Below are positions 1 through 6,320 of a DNA stretch of 7,244 nucleotides, piece by piece. Source of the DNA: Actinomycetota bacterium (lineage in GTDB: Bacteria; Actinomycetota; Actinomycetes; Nanopelagicales; Nanopelagicaceae); assembly GCA_009704285.1 (NCBI GenBank), contig WLEM01000021.1, forward strand, positions 1 through 7,244. Reading direction: 5' to 3'. The first letter of the stretch is position 1; every line of letters begins with the position of its first letter. Position numbers and translations under genes: made by a program. The notes beneath the pieces are model-generated. The model did no database searches. It had not been told where the DNA came from and was given only the letters and a program-made list of their open reading frames with translations.

Positions 1-483
1 AATTTAGGCGCAATCCACTCTTCACCATTACAACGTGCGCAAGAAACTGTCGCACCAATTATTGATAACCATAAGTTGCAACTAACAACTGATAAGAATT
101 TGATTGAAGCAAGTAATATCTTTGAAGGCAAAAAATTTGAACTAGGTAGTGGAGTTCTTAAGCATCCTAAATCTTGGCGCTATTTATATAACCCATGGCG
201 ACCTTCCTGGGGAGAACCGTATGATCAAATAATAAATAGAATGTTAAAGGCACTCTTCTCAGCGCGAGATGCGGCAGGTGGCAAGGATGCCATTTGCGTT
301 TCACACCAGCTACCAATTTGGATACTGCGTTCAGCTGTTGAGGGCAGGCGACTACTTCACGACCCAAGAAAGCGTGAGTGTTCATTGGCATCAGTTACAT
401 CATTTGAATTAGATTCAGATGGAATGGTTATTGGCGTCTCCTACTCTGAACCCGCACAACATTTGCTACCTATTAAAAAATGA
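1..483 (+). CDS. Histidine phosphatase family protein, 5'-truncated by the window edge
   Basis: The reading frame is open from base 1 to the TGA at 481-483, giving 160 residues, so the real start lies upstream. Internal TTG codons should not be taken as the start. The first visible residues include SSPLQRAQET, the conserved segment that follows the N-terminal RHG motif of the phosphoglycerate-mutase-like superfamily; the RHG motif itself is outside the window. GEP near visible residues 71-73 probably carries the catalytic acid (E72). VSHQLPIW holds the second conserved histidine (visible residue 102). The C-terminal part (EGRRL, HDPR, LASVTSFE) resembles the actinobacterial homologue found beside cytochrome c maturation genes, such as Rv0525 of M. 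tuberculosis. No signal peptide or membrane segment is seen, so it is probably cytosolic. The substrate is unknown. Its stop overlaps the resA start (ATGA, 480-483), which implies cotranscription and coupled translation. The family call is firm; the role is not. Confidence 0.9.
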   Translation, partial: NLGAIHSSPLQRAQETVAPIIDNHKLQLTTDKNLIEASNIFEGKKFELGSGVLKHPKSWRYLYNPWRPSWGEPYDQIINRMLKALFSARDAAGGKDAICVSHQLPIWILRSAVEGRRLLHDPRKRECSLASVTSFELDSDGMVIGVSYSEPAQHLLPIKK

Positions 484-1019
484 AAATAATCTCAGTATTG
501 CTGTGCCTATTTCTGCTAACTGGCTGCGCTGGTGGGGGATTATCCAGCGTAAATGAGAATTCATTTATTTCAGGTAGTGGTATTGCAACCTTTGTTGAAA
601 AAGATGAAAGAAAAAGTGCCCCAATATTATCTGGTCCTACTTTAACTACTGGAGATATAACGCTTAACTCAAATCAAGTGACCGTTGTAAATGTCTGGGC
701 ATCTTGGTGTGCACCATGTCGTGCTGAAGCTCCAGTATTGCAAGAGTTTTCAATTAACTACCCACAGGTTCAATTCGCTGGAATTTTGACTAGAGATAAT
801 CTCTCATCGGCAAGGGCATTTTATGAAACATTTAATCTAACATTTCCAACATTTATTGATGATTCCTTATTGATTGGCTTTGGTGGCTCACTCATCCCAA
901 ACGCAATTCCTACCACGTTAATTATCGATCAGGATGGGAAAGTTGCGGTAAGGATAAGTGGTGAGGTAACAGTGGCGGGCTTAAAGAAAATGTTGGATAA
1001 GGTACTAGCAAATGATTGA
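480..1019 (+). CDS. resA: TlpA/ResA-like thiol-disulfide oxidoreductase, predicted lipoprotein
   Basis: This 179-residue protein has a short N-terminal hydrophobic segment ending in a lipobox (LTGC, Cys16), so it is predicted to be anchored on the outer face of the cytoplasmic membrane. A thioredoxin fold follows. The active site WCAPC places the redox pair at Cys77 and Cys80. Glu83 (RAEAP) matches the conserved glutamate of Bacillus ResA, and the cis-proline loop IPTT has Pro144. In this family the protein reduces the CxxCH cysteines of apocytochrome c before heme attachment, taking electrons from CcdA, which is encoded next. The start ATG lies within the stop of the phosphatase gene, and there is no clear Shine-Dalgarno sequence (the upstream bases are AT-rich, ending in a run of A), so translation is probably coupled. 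The 3' end overlaps ccdA by 8 bases. It could be a generic TlpA protein, but the operon supports the cytochrome c role. Confidence 0.9.
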   Translation: MKIISVLLCLFLLTGCAGGGLSSVNENSFISGSGIATFVEKDERKSAPILSGPTLTTGDITLNSNQVTVVNVWASWCAPCRAEAPVLQEFSINYPQVQFAGILTRDNLSSARAFYETFNLTFPTFIDDSLLIGFGGSLIPNAIPTTLIIDQDGKVAVRISGEVTVAGLKKMLDKVLAND

Positions 1020-1743
1020 GTTTTTAATAGACCAGATTTTTGATGCCAATCTATTGGTAGCTATGTTGGTCGCAGCCTTGGCAGGTTTGGTTTCTTTCTT
1101 CTCACCTTGCGTAATTCCACTAGTACCTGGTTATCTTTCTTATGCATCCGGAATGAGTGATGTAAAGAGCAGAAGTAGAGTTTTTCTTGGCTCACTACTA
1201 TTTGTCTTGGGCTTTACTTTATTGTTCATTTCATACGGAGCATTGTTTGGTGGCTTAGGCTCAAAAATCGCAGAGAATTCAAGGCCGCTCTCTATTGCTC
1301 TTGGATTACTAACTATCGGGCTTGGTTTTATCTTCTTATTAAGTGAGAGATTTTATCGAAGCTTTAAGCCAGCCTGGCGAATGCGTAGTGGATTAGCTTT
1401 TGCACCACTTCTTGGTTTTGCTTTTGGAATTGGCTGGACTCCTTGTATTGGACCAACTCTTGGCGCAGTTCAAGTGTTAGCAATCCAAAGTGCAACTGCT
1501 CAACGTGGAGCAATTCTCTCTGCTGCTTACTGTTTTGGTCTTGGCCTTCCATTTATATTGATGGGTTTGTTTTTAGATAAAGCAGAGCCAATGCGGAAAT
1601 TTGTTTCAAGCCACGGCAGTACCATTACAAAATTTGGCGGAGGCTTCTTGATTTTAATTGGCTTACTGCAGGTCTCAGACCTATGGGATCAGTTAATGAA
1701 TAGCTTGCGTGATCTAATTAGTGGTTTCATACCAATAATCTGA
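1012..1743 (+). CDS. ccdA: CcdA-type cytochrome c biogenesis membrane protein
   Basis: This 243-residue, very hydrophobic protein has about six predicted membrane segments and belongs to the DsbD/CcdA transmembrane family. Two conserved cysteine motifs are visible: FFSPCVIPLVPGYLSY with Cys33 in the first segment, and GWTPCIGPTLGA with Cys145 in the fourth. These cysteines are the redox pair that carries electrons from cytoplasmic thioredoxin across the membrane to an external thiol reductase. The natural acceptor here is the ResA-like lipoprotein encoded immediately upstream. The ATG at 1012 overlaps the end of resA by 8 bases and has a weak AGG at 1000-1002. The length is normal for the short CcdA form, which lacks the DsbD periplasmic domains. 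The stop TGA shares one base with the resB start (TGATG, 1741-1745). The assignment is confident. Confidence 0.95.
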   Translation: MIEFLIDQIFDANLLVAMLVAALAGLVSFFSPCVIPLVPGYLSYASGMSDVKSRSRVFLGSLLFVLGFTLLFISYGALFGGLGSKIAENSRPLSIALGLLTIGLGFIFLLSERFYRSFKPAWRMRSGLAFAPLLGFAFGIGWTPCIGPTLGAVQVLAIQSATAQRGAILSAAYCFGLGLPFILMGLFLDKAEPMRKFVSSHGSTITKFGGGFLILIGLLQVSDLWDQLMNSLRDLISGFIPII

Positions 1744-3191
1744 TGAGCACTGTATTAGATAGTAGATCTTTTATGCGTTGGTGCTGGCGCCAACTGACCA
1801 GCATGCGCATTGCGCTAATTCTTTTACTTCTACTTGCAGTTGCTGCTATTCCAGGTTCACTTTTTCCTCAGCGTAGCCAGAATCCAGTTCAGGTAAGACA
1901 ATATTTTATTGATAACCCACAGGCTGCAATTTGGCTTGATCGATTCAGCATGTTTGAAGTCTTTAGCTCACCTTGGTTTAGCGCAATCTACTTATTGCTA
2001 TTCATCTCACTGATCGGCTGCGTCCTACCGCGAAGTATTGAACATTTAAAAGCAATTGGTGCAAAGCCGCCTCTAACTCCTAAGTATCTAGATCGCATGG
2101 AGTTTTATACTGAGATGAAAAAAGTAGATTTAGATAAGGTGGAAAAGTACTTAAAGAAGAAGCACTTTCGGATTAGAAGAGATGAAAACTCAATTTCAGC
2201 AGAAAAGGGATATGCCAGAGAGAGCGGAAACCTGCTCTTTCACTTATCTCTAGTTTTAATCCTAATTGCAGTTGGTGTTGGATCATTACTTGGAAGTCGC
2301 GGCGATGCAATTGTTAATGTTGGTGATCGGTTTATAAACACTCCTACCTCTTATGACATTTTAGGATTTGGAAAGTACCAATCCGAGGATTCTTTACCAC
2401 CATTTTCAATAACGGTTAAAGATTTTAAAGCTGAATATGACCCGGTGACAAATGCTGCAATTGATTATGAGTTAACAGTGTTAACAGCCAATCCGGCTGG
2501 CTCTAAAGAGACAACGAGAATAATTAAGGTTAATCAACCACTTACCTACGGAAGTACCAAGATTTATCTACAAGCAAATGGTTACGCACCAACAGTGGTT
2601 GTAAAAGATAAATCAGGCAAGGTTGTATTTGATGGCCCAACAACATTTTTGCCACAAGATGGAAATCTTTCTTCAATCGGTGCGATAAAAATCCCTGATA
2701 TGCAGCCACAGATTGGATTTGTTGCCTCATTTCTTCCTACTGCAGACCGAGATCCAATACGGGGTGGTTTTTCTTCATATCCAGAGGTTTTAGATCCTCG
2801 ACTTTTGTTAGCAATTTGGAAAGGTGATTTAGGTCTTAATACTGGAGTTCCGCAATCGGTTTATCGAATTGATACCAGCAAAATGGAGCGCATAGGTTTA
2901 AAAGCACTAGTACTAAATGAAAGTTATGACTTTGGTGAGGGCAGTGTCACATTTACAGGATGGACTTCTTGGGTTAACTTACAAATAGTTAATGATCCTG
3001 GAAAAGGTTTTGCATTAATTGGTGCAATACTTGCTATCTTGGGATTGTTAATCTCTTTGTTTACAAGGCAGCGAAGAGTTTGGATTAAGCAAGGAAGAAA
3101 GACTCAGGTTGCCGGTCTTGCTAAGAATGGCATACCAGGGTTAGAAGACGAGATTAAAGAGTTAGTAAAGGAGATGAGTAATGAGCGATAA
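1743..3191 (+). CDS. resB: ResB-family cytochrome c biogenesis protein (System II heme ligation complex)
   Basis: This 482-residue protein has the ResB/Ccs1 layout. There are three membrane segments in the N-terminal part (about residues 21-40, 78-95 and 164-184), a large external domain (about 185-420), and a last membrane segment (about 422-440) followed by a basic and then acidic cytoplasmic tail. The N-terminal RQLTSMRIAL and PGSLFPQR stretches are typical of actinobacterial ResB. Membrane segment three carries His167 (LLFHLSLVL), a candidate heme-binding histidine. NQPLTYGSTKIYL at 264-276 is the conserved motif of the extracytoplasmic domain. With CcsB it is thought to export heme and attach it to apocytochrome c. 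The ATG shares a base with the ccdA stop and has no clear Shine-Dalgarno sequence, so coupled reinitiation is likely. The final 11 bases overlap ccsB. The family is certain; individual heme ligands are inferred from topology. Confidence 0.95.
   Translation: MSTVLDSRSFMRWCWRQLTSMRIALILLLLLAVAAIPGSLFPQRSQNPVQVRQYFIDNPQAAIWLDRFSMFEVFSSPWFSAIYLLLFISLIGCVLPRSIEHLKAIGAKPPLTPKYLDRMEFYTEMKKVDLDKVEKYLKKKHFRIRRDENSISAEKGYARESGNLLFHLSLVLILIAVGVGSLLGSRGDAIVNVGDRFINTPTSYDILGFGKYQSEDSLPPFSITVKDFKAEYDPVTNAAIDYELTVLTANPAGSKETTRIIKVNQPLTYGSTKIYLQANGYAPTVVVKDKSGKVVFDGPTTFLPQDGNLSSIGAIKIPDMQPQIGFVASFLPTADRDPIRGGFSSYPEVLDPRLLLAIWKGDLGLNTGVPQSVYRIDTSKMERIGLKALVLNESYDFGEGSVTFTGWTSWVNLQIVNDPGKGFALIGAILAILGLLISLFTRQRRVWIKQGRKTQVAGLAKNGIPGLEDEIKELVKEMSNER
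3168..3173 (+). promoter_or_regulatory. Ribosome binding site of ccsB
   Basis: AAGGAG lies 7 bases before the ATG at 3181, inside the resB coding sequence. It is the strongest Shine-Dalgarno match in the left operon. It fixes the ccsB start within the resB 3' end rather than at a later codon. Confidence 0.8.
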
Positions 3192-4080
3192 CTCCGCTGC
3201 AGTATTATCAAATAATCTTATTTACTCTGCGATCCTATTTTATGCCTTAGCTTTTTTAGCTCACGCAATAGAGGTGGCTTGGTCGGTTAAAACACCAGCA
3301 AAATCTGTTAAGAAAACAAAGTTAGATTTTTCACGGACAGAGCGAGTGGGCAGACTAGCTACCGCCTTTATGGTTTTAGGATTCTTACTTTTACTACCTG
3401 GTGTGATTTTTCGAGGAATTTCGGCAAATCGAGTTCCTTGGGGCAACATGTATGAGTTTTCAATAACTGGAGCACTGACATTTAGTGGTGCTTATTTATT
3501 TGCACTTAAGAAATATAAGTTACGTTGGTTAGGGTTACCAGCAGCACTTTCAACATTACTAACTTTAGGAACTGCAGTAACCCTGTTATACCGACCAAGT
3601 GCACCACTGATGCCAGCACTTAAATCACCTTGGTTAGTAATCCATGTATCAGCAGCGATTATCTCTGGCGGTGTTTTCCTACTTGCTAATTGCATTGCTG
3701 GCACATATTTAATTCTTGATAGATATGAACAAAAAGGTGCTAGACCAGTGTGGGCTGAAAAACTTCCAACACTTGAAGCACTAGATAATCTTTCATATCG
3801 ATTAGTAGCTCTGGTATTTCCATTGTGGACATTTTCAGTAATTGCTGGGGCAATTTGGGCAGAGGCTGCGTGGGGGCGTTACTGGGGATGGGATCCAAAA
3901 GAAACTTGGGCCTTTATAACCTGGGTTGCATATGCTGCTTACCTACATGCTCGCGTGACTGTTGGTTGGCGAGGCAGAAAAGCAGCTTGGTTATGTTTAC
4001 TTGCCGGCTCAACATTCCTATTTAATTACATTTATATAAATGTATGGGGAACAGGTCGCCACACCTACTCTGGTTTATAG
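3181..4080 (+). CDS. ccsB: CcsB (CcsA/ResC-type) cytochrome c heme lyase subunit
   Basis: This 299-residue polytopic membrane protein of the heme-handling family carries the tryptophan-rich WWD signature WGRYWGWDPKETW at residues 231-243, which presents heme on the outer face of the membrane. Candidate conserved histidines flank it: His155 (WLVIHVSAA), His256 (YLHAR) and His294 in the C-terminal GRHTYSGL. WGNMYEF at 87-93 is a further family motif. About eight membrane segments are predicted. Together with ResB it forms the System II synthetase that joins heme to CxxCH cysteines. Naming varies: actinobacterial annotation uses CcsB, while M. tuberculosis Rv0529 is called CcsA and Bacillus uses ResC. 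The start overlaps resB by 11 bases and has a strong ribosome binding site. The C terminus is the normal family ending, so the gene is intact although its last 6 bases overlap the convergent small gene. Confidence 0.95.
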   Translation: MSDNSAAVLSNNLIYSAILFYALAFLAHAIEVAWSVKTPAKSVKKTKLDFSRTERVGRLATAFMVLGFLLLLPGVIFRGISANRVPWGNMYEFSITGALTFSGAYLFALKKYKLRWLGLPAALSTLLTLGTAVTLLYRPSAPLMPALKSPWLVIHVSAAIISGGVFLLANCIAGTYLILDRYEQKGARPVWAEKLPTLEALDNLSYRLVALVFPLWTFSVIAGAIWAEAAWGRYWGWDPKETWAFITWVAYAAYLHARVTVGWRGRKAAWLCLLAGSTFLFNYIYINVWGTGRHTYSGL

Positions 4081-4326
4081 CTTTCTTAAAAAATCAGGAT
4101 TGTCATCTGGCGGAATAATTCTCTTATTTCCGCCACGATTAGGTCTAGGTCGCTTTGGTCTACCGGCAACAAACCAGGCAATATCACCAATTATTCCGGT
4201 AAGAATAATAATCAATAACCATGCCCACTTAGGAAATCTTCGAACCTTCTCCTGTGGCGTCATCGCGCAATCAATCAATGTGTAAATATCAATGATTATT
4301 ACCAAGACTACCAAGTACTTAAGCAT
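4075..4326 (-). CDS. PLDc_N (phospholipase D nuclease N-terminal) domain small membrane protein
   Basis: This 83-residue protein has two membrane segments (about residues 3-19 and 34-54) and the hallmarks of the PLDc_N family: YTLIDC at 15-20, FPKWAWLL at 31-38, GDIAWFVAGRP at 47-57, then a basic proline-rich linker and an acidic PPDDNPDFL tail at 72-80. There is no HKD catalytic motif, so it is not itself a phospholipase. The family takes its name from a domain found ahead of cardiolipin synthase-like enzymes, and the function of stand-alone members is unknown. The gene starts 18 bases beyond the last base of menA and is probably last in the menE-menA operon. AAAAGGG (4339-4345), which overlaps the menA stop, may be the ribosome binding site, although its 12-base spacing is long. 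The 3' end overlaps ccsB by 6 bases tail to tail. The gene call is strong because of the family motifs; the role is unassigned. Confidence 0.88.
   Translation of the reverse strand: MLKYLVVLVIIIDIYTLIDCAMTPQEKVRRFPKWAWLLIIILTGIIGDIAWFVAGRPKRPRPNRGGNKRIIPPDDNPDFLRKL
4108..4135. terminator. GC-rich hairpin between the convergent operons, possible transcription end signal
   Basis: TGGCGGAA at 4108-4115 pairs perfectly with TTCCGCCA at 4128-4135. The stem extends by TAA (4116-4118) with TTA (4124-4126) after one bulged T at 4127, leaving a 5-base loop at 4119-4123. It lies 27 bases past the ccsB stop and inside the 3' part of the PLDc_N gene. On the + strand no T-run follows. On the - strand a T-run at 4088-4093 follows about 14 bases later. 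It therefore does not fit a classic intrinsic terminator in either direction, but it could block or stabilise 3' ends. It may also be chance pairing in coding sequence. Confidence 0.35.
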
Positions 4327-4344
4327 GCCCTTAGTTTACCCTTT

Positions 4345-5193
4345 TTAGATTATGAGTGCAGTAGTTAATAACACAGCCATTAATAACTGTAATTTTGCAG
4401 TTTTAGTCAAAACAGAGATTAACTCTTTACCGGTAGCACCAGCTAATACCTCTCTGCTGATTAAGTAGGTTAGCGGTAGGCATAGAGCGCAGATAAAGGC
4501 TAATTGGGTTATTGCACTCGCTCCAAGAGCAAGAATCTGAGCAATCACTAAGAGAAGTACAAAAAAACGCCGAGTGTTTTTATCTCCGATTTTAACCGCC
4601 ATAGTTCGTTTACCTGCCAAAGCATCTTGAGGCAGATCCCGCAAATTATTGATTGCCAGAATTGCACAGGAGTGTGCACCAACTGGAATTGCCAGAAAGA
4701 TGATTTGCCAGTTAACTTCTTGCGCTTGAACATAGTAACTACCAACTGTTGCTACTAGACCAAAAAAAATGAAGACTGAAAGTTCACCAAATCCAAAGTA
4801 GCCATAAGGTTTCTTGCCTCCGGTATATCCCCAAGCTGCCCATATGGACAAAGCTCCGACAGCAATTAACCAGTATGAAATATCAAGAGCCAGAATAGTT
4901 CCAGCAATCGCAGCTATTACAAATGAAATAACTGCAGCTTGCTTGACTGATTTAGCTGTTGCTAACCCAGATGCAACTAGTCGAACTGGACCAACACGAT
5001 TGGTATCTGTTCCCTTGATGCCGTCTGAGTAATCATTTGAATAGTTAACCGCAATTTGAAGAAACAATGCCACTGTCATGGCTAGTGCGGCATTTAGCCA
5101 AGAAATCTGATCGGCATAGGCGGTACCAACTAATACAGGAGCCACAGCTGCGGGCAGAGTCTTAACTCTTGCGCCAATTACCCATTTATTCAT
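4345..5193 (-). CDS. menA: 1,4-dihydroxy-2-naphthoate polyprenyltransferase MenA
   Basis: This 282-residue UbiA-superfamily membrane prenyltransferase joins a polyprenyl diphosphate to 1,4-dihydroxy-2-naphthoate, giving demethylmenaquinone. Both aspartate-rich motifs that bind the Mg2+-diphosphate are present: NDYSDGIKGTD at 53-63 and NNLRDLPQD at 182-190, the latter followed by GKRTMAV. GPVRLVASG at 68-76 is typical of MenA rather than UbiA or heme O synthase. About eight to nine membrane segments are predicted, and the length is close to other actinobacterial MenA proteins. The ATG at 5191-5193 overlaps the menE stop (ATGA on the coding strand), with only a weak purine-rich stretch upstream, so translation is probably coupled to menE. 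Its neighbours menE and menB confirm the menaquinone pathway. Confidence 0.95.
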   Translation of the reverse strand: MNKWVIGARVKTLPAAVAPVLVGTAYADQISWLNAALAMTVALFLQIAVNYSNDYSDGIKGTDTNRVGPVRLVASGLATAKSVKQAAVISFVIAAIAGTILALDISYWLIAVGALSIWAAWGYTGGKKPYGYFGFGELSVFIFFGLVATVGSYYVQAQEVNWQIIFLAIPVGAHSCAILAINNLRDLPQDALAGKRTMAVKIGDKNTRRFFVLLLVIAQILALGASAITQLAFICALCLPLTYLISREVLAGATGKELISVLTKTAKLQLLMAVLLTTALII

Positions 5194-6272
5194 TTAATTC
5201 TCATCTTACTTGCAATTTGGGCAGCTAGCCTGCGATCTGGTTTTCCAATTGAAGTTTTAGGGATTGATTCAAAAACAAATAGCTCTTTAGGAGTTGCTAG
5301 ATTTCCCAGTTTTATCCGCAATTCATCTTGATTAATCACCGAGGTTGAAGCAAGGCATAATTTATCGCCCCACTTATCATCTGCCATCGCGAAGGTTATA
5401 ACTTCAACTCCTGGCAATATTGTTTTAATCATCTCTTCAACCTCTACTAAAGAGATCTTTTCACCCCCAGAAATTATCACCTCATCAGATCTACCTAGAA
5501 TCTTTAGCACGCCATTGTTAAATTCTCCTAGGTCACTACTTTCAAACCACCCAGATTTAAACTCATCAGAAATATTCCCATCATCATTTAAATATCCAGA
5601 TGCAATCATCGGCCCACTAAGTTGAATCAATCCCTGATTTGAGATTTTAACTTCCACCCCATCGAGAGGTTTTTGGTTGTAAACGCAGCCACCACTCATC
5701 TCAGTCATTCCATAGGTGGTAATAATTTTTACATGCTTACTAGCAGCCTCCTTTTTCATTTTTTCACTTAAAGCTGCTCCGCCAACTAAAACCGCTTCAG
5801 CTGCGGTCAAGTGTTCTAGTAACTTAGCATCGGAGGTCAATGCTTTATATAGTTGAGTTGGAACAATAGAGACAAAATCTGCATCAATGTAATTGTCGTT
5901 ATTTCGGTTATCTATAACTCTAGAGCCAAGTGCAGTTGCTCTAATTAATACATTAAGCCCGGCAATGTGAGTAGTTGGTAGCAACAAAGACCAAGAGTCA
6001 CCTGGTGTAGCACCTAAATACTTATGACTTGCATTTGTAGAGGCAATTAGTGCAGCTGAAGAAATAGCAACCGCTTTCGGCGCACCTGTCGAGCCTGATG
6101 TACTTACGACAAGTGCAATCTCATTTGGAACTTGCTTGGCTCTCAACGTGGCGGTGGTAAGTGCTGGCCCTGATCCTTCAAGTGCTACCGCTAAATTTTC
6201 TTGTAATTGTGGGATTGACCACTCAGCCTGAATCGGGAGTAATTCTCGCAGTTCTTTTTCTCCCATAATCAC
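5190..6272 (-). CDS. menE: o-Succinylbenzoate-CoA ligase MenE
   Basis: This adenylate-forming (ANL) enzyme activates o-succinylbenzoate to its CoA thioester, the substrate of the MenB encoded next door. Motifs in order over 360 residues are: the phosphate-binding loop STSGSTGAPK at 57-66; TTYGMTE at 185-191; ribose-binding Asp247 (SSDLGE); the hinge region GRSDEVIISGGEKIS at 260-274; and catalytic Lys344 in PKTSIGK. It is shorter than E. coli MenE because little precedes the first core motif, but this size is usual for actinobacterial MenE (about 360 residues), so it is not truncated. The start is uncertain. GTG at 6270-6272 gives the stated length; ATG two codons later (6264-6266) is equally plausible, and neither has a clear Shine-Dalgarno sequence at ideal spacing. 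The gene overlaps menA by 4 bases. Confidence 0.93.
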   Translation of the reverse strand: MIMGEKELRELLPIQAEWSIPQLQENLAVALEGSGPALTTATLRAKQVPNEIALVVSTSGSTGAPKAVAISSAALIASTNASHKYLGATPGDSWSLLLPTTHIAGLNVLIRATALGSRVIDNRNNDNYIDADFVSIVPTQLYKALTSDAKLLEHLTAAEAVLVGGAALSEKMKKEAASKHVKIITTYGMTEMSGGCVYNQKPLDGVEVKISNQGLIQLSGPMIASGYLNDDGNISDEFKSGWFESSDLGEFNNGVLKILGRSDEVIISGGEKISLVEVEEMIKTILPGVEVITFAMADDKWGDKLCLASTSVINQDELRIKLGNLATPKELFVFESIPKTSIGKPDRRLAAQIASKMRIK

Positions 6273-6320
6273 CGTAGGCTATCTCTTATCTAATTGTGAA
6301 TAAAACCTTAGGAGTACCTC
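6273..6320. promoter_or_regulatory. Divergent menE/menB intergenic region, likely holding both promoters
   Basis: These 48 bases are the only space between the divergently read menE and menB genes, so promoters for both must lie here or within the opposing 5' coding ends. The region is AT-rich. TATCTAAT at 6287-6294 could act as a -10 element for menB, and the complementary strand over 6281-6291 reads AGATAAGAGAT, a possible -10 region for menE. No convincing -35 boxes or operator palindrome are visible. The elements are tentative; the existence of a promoter region here is inferred from layout. Confidence 0.45.
6310..6314 (+). promoter_or_regulatory. Ribosome binding site deciding the TTG start of menB
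   Basis: AGGAG ends 6 bases before the TTG at 6321. No in-frame ATG lies near it, and the next candidate starts would delete conserved N-terminal residues. This site therefore supports initiation at the TTG. Confidence 0.8.

Noticed and set aside
76..483. Internal TTG at 76 as the start of the phosphatase
   Set aside because: The frame is open upstream to base 1 and encodes the conserved SSPLQRAQET motif before this codon, so the gene begins outside the window.
3825..4025. Open frame of 66 codons on the + strand within ccsB in another frame
   Set aside because: It overlaps the conserved WWD region of ccsB, which explains the sequence; the alternative product looks like a frame shadow.
4087..4135. 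Classic intrinsic terminator for the - strand operon (hairpin followed by a T-run)
   Set aside because: The T-run starts about 14 bases after the stem and lies within the coding end of the PLDc_N gene, so it does not fit the standard form; only a tentative hairpin is listed.
4268..4280. Short CAAT repeat (caatcaatcaatg)
   Set aside because: Three units in coding sequence of the PLDc_N gene are too few and too short to be meaningful as a repeat or binding site.
4040..4285. Open frame of 81 codons on the + strand across the end of ccsB and the following region
   Set aside because: It lies opposite the PLDc_N gene, whose protein shows clear family motifs. The + strand product has no recognisable features.
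4814..5032. Open frame of 72 codons on the + strand inside menA
   Set aside because: It is antisense to a confidently identified gene, with no ribosome binding site or recognisable protein features.
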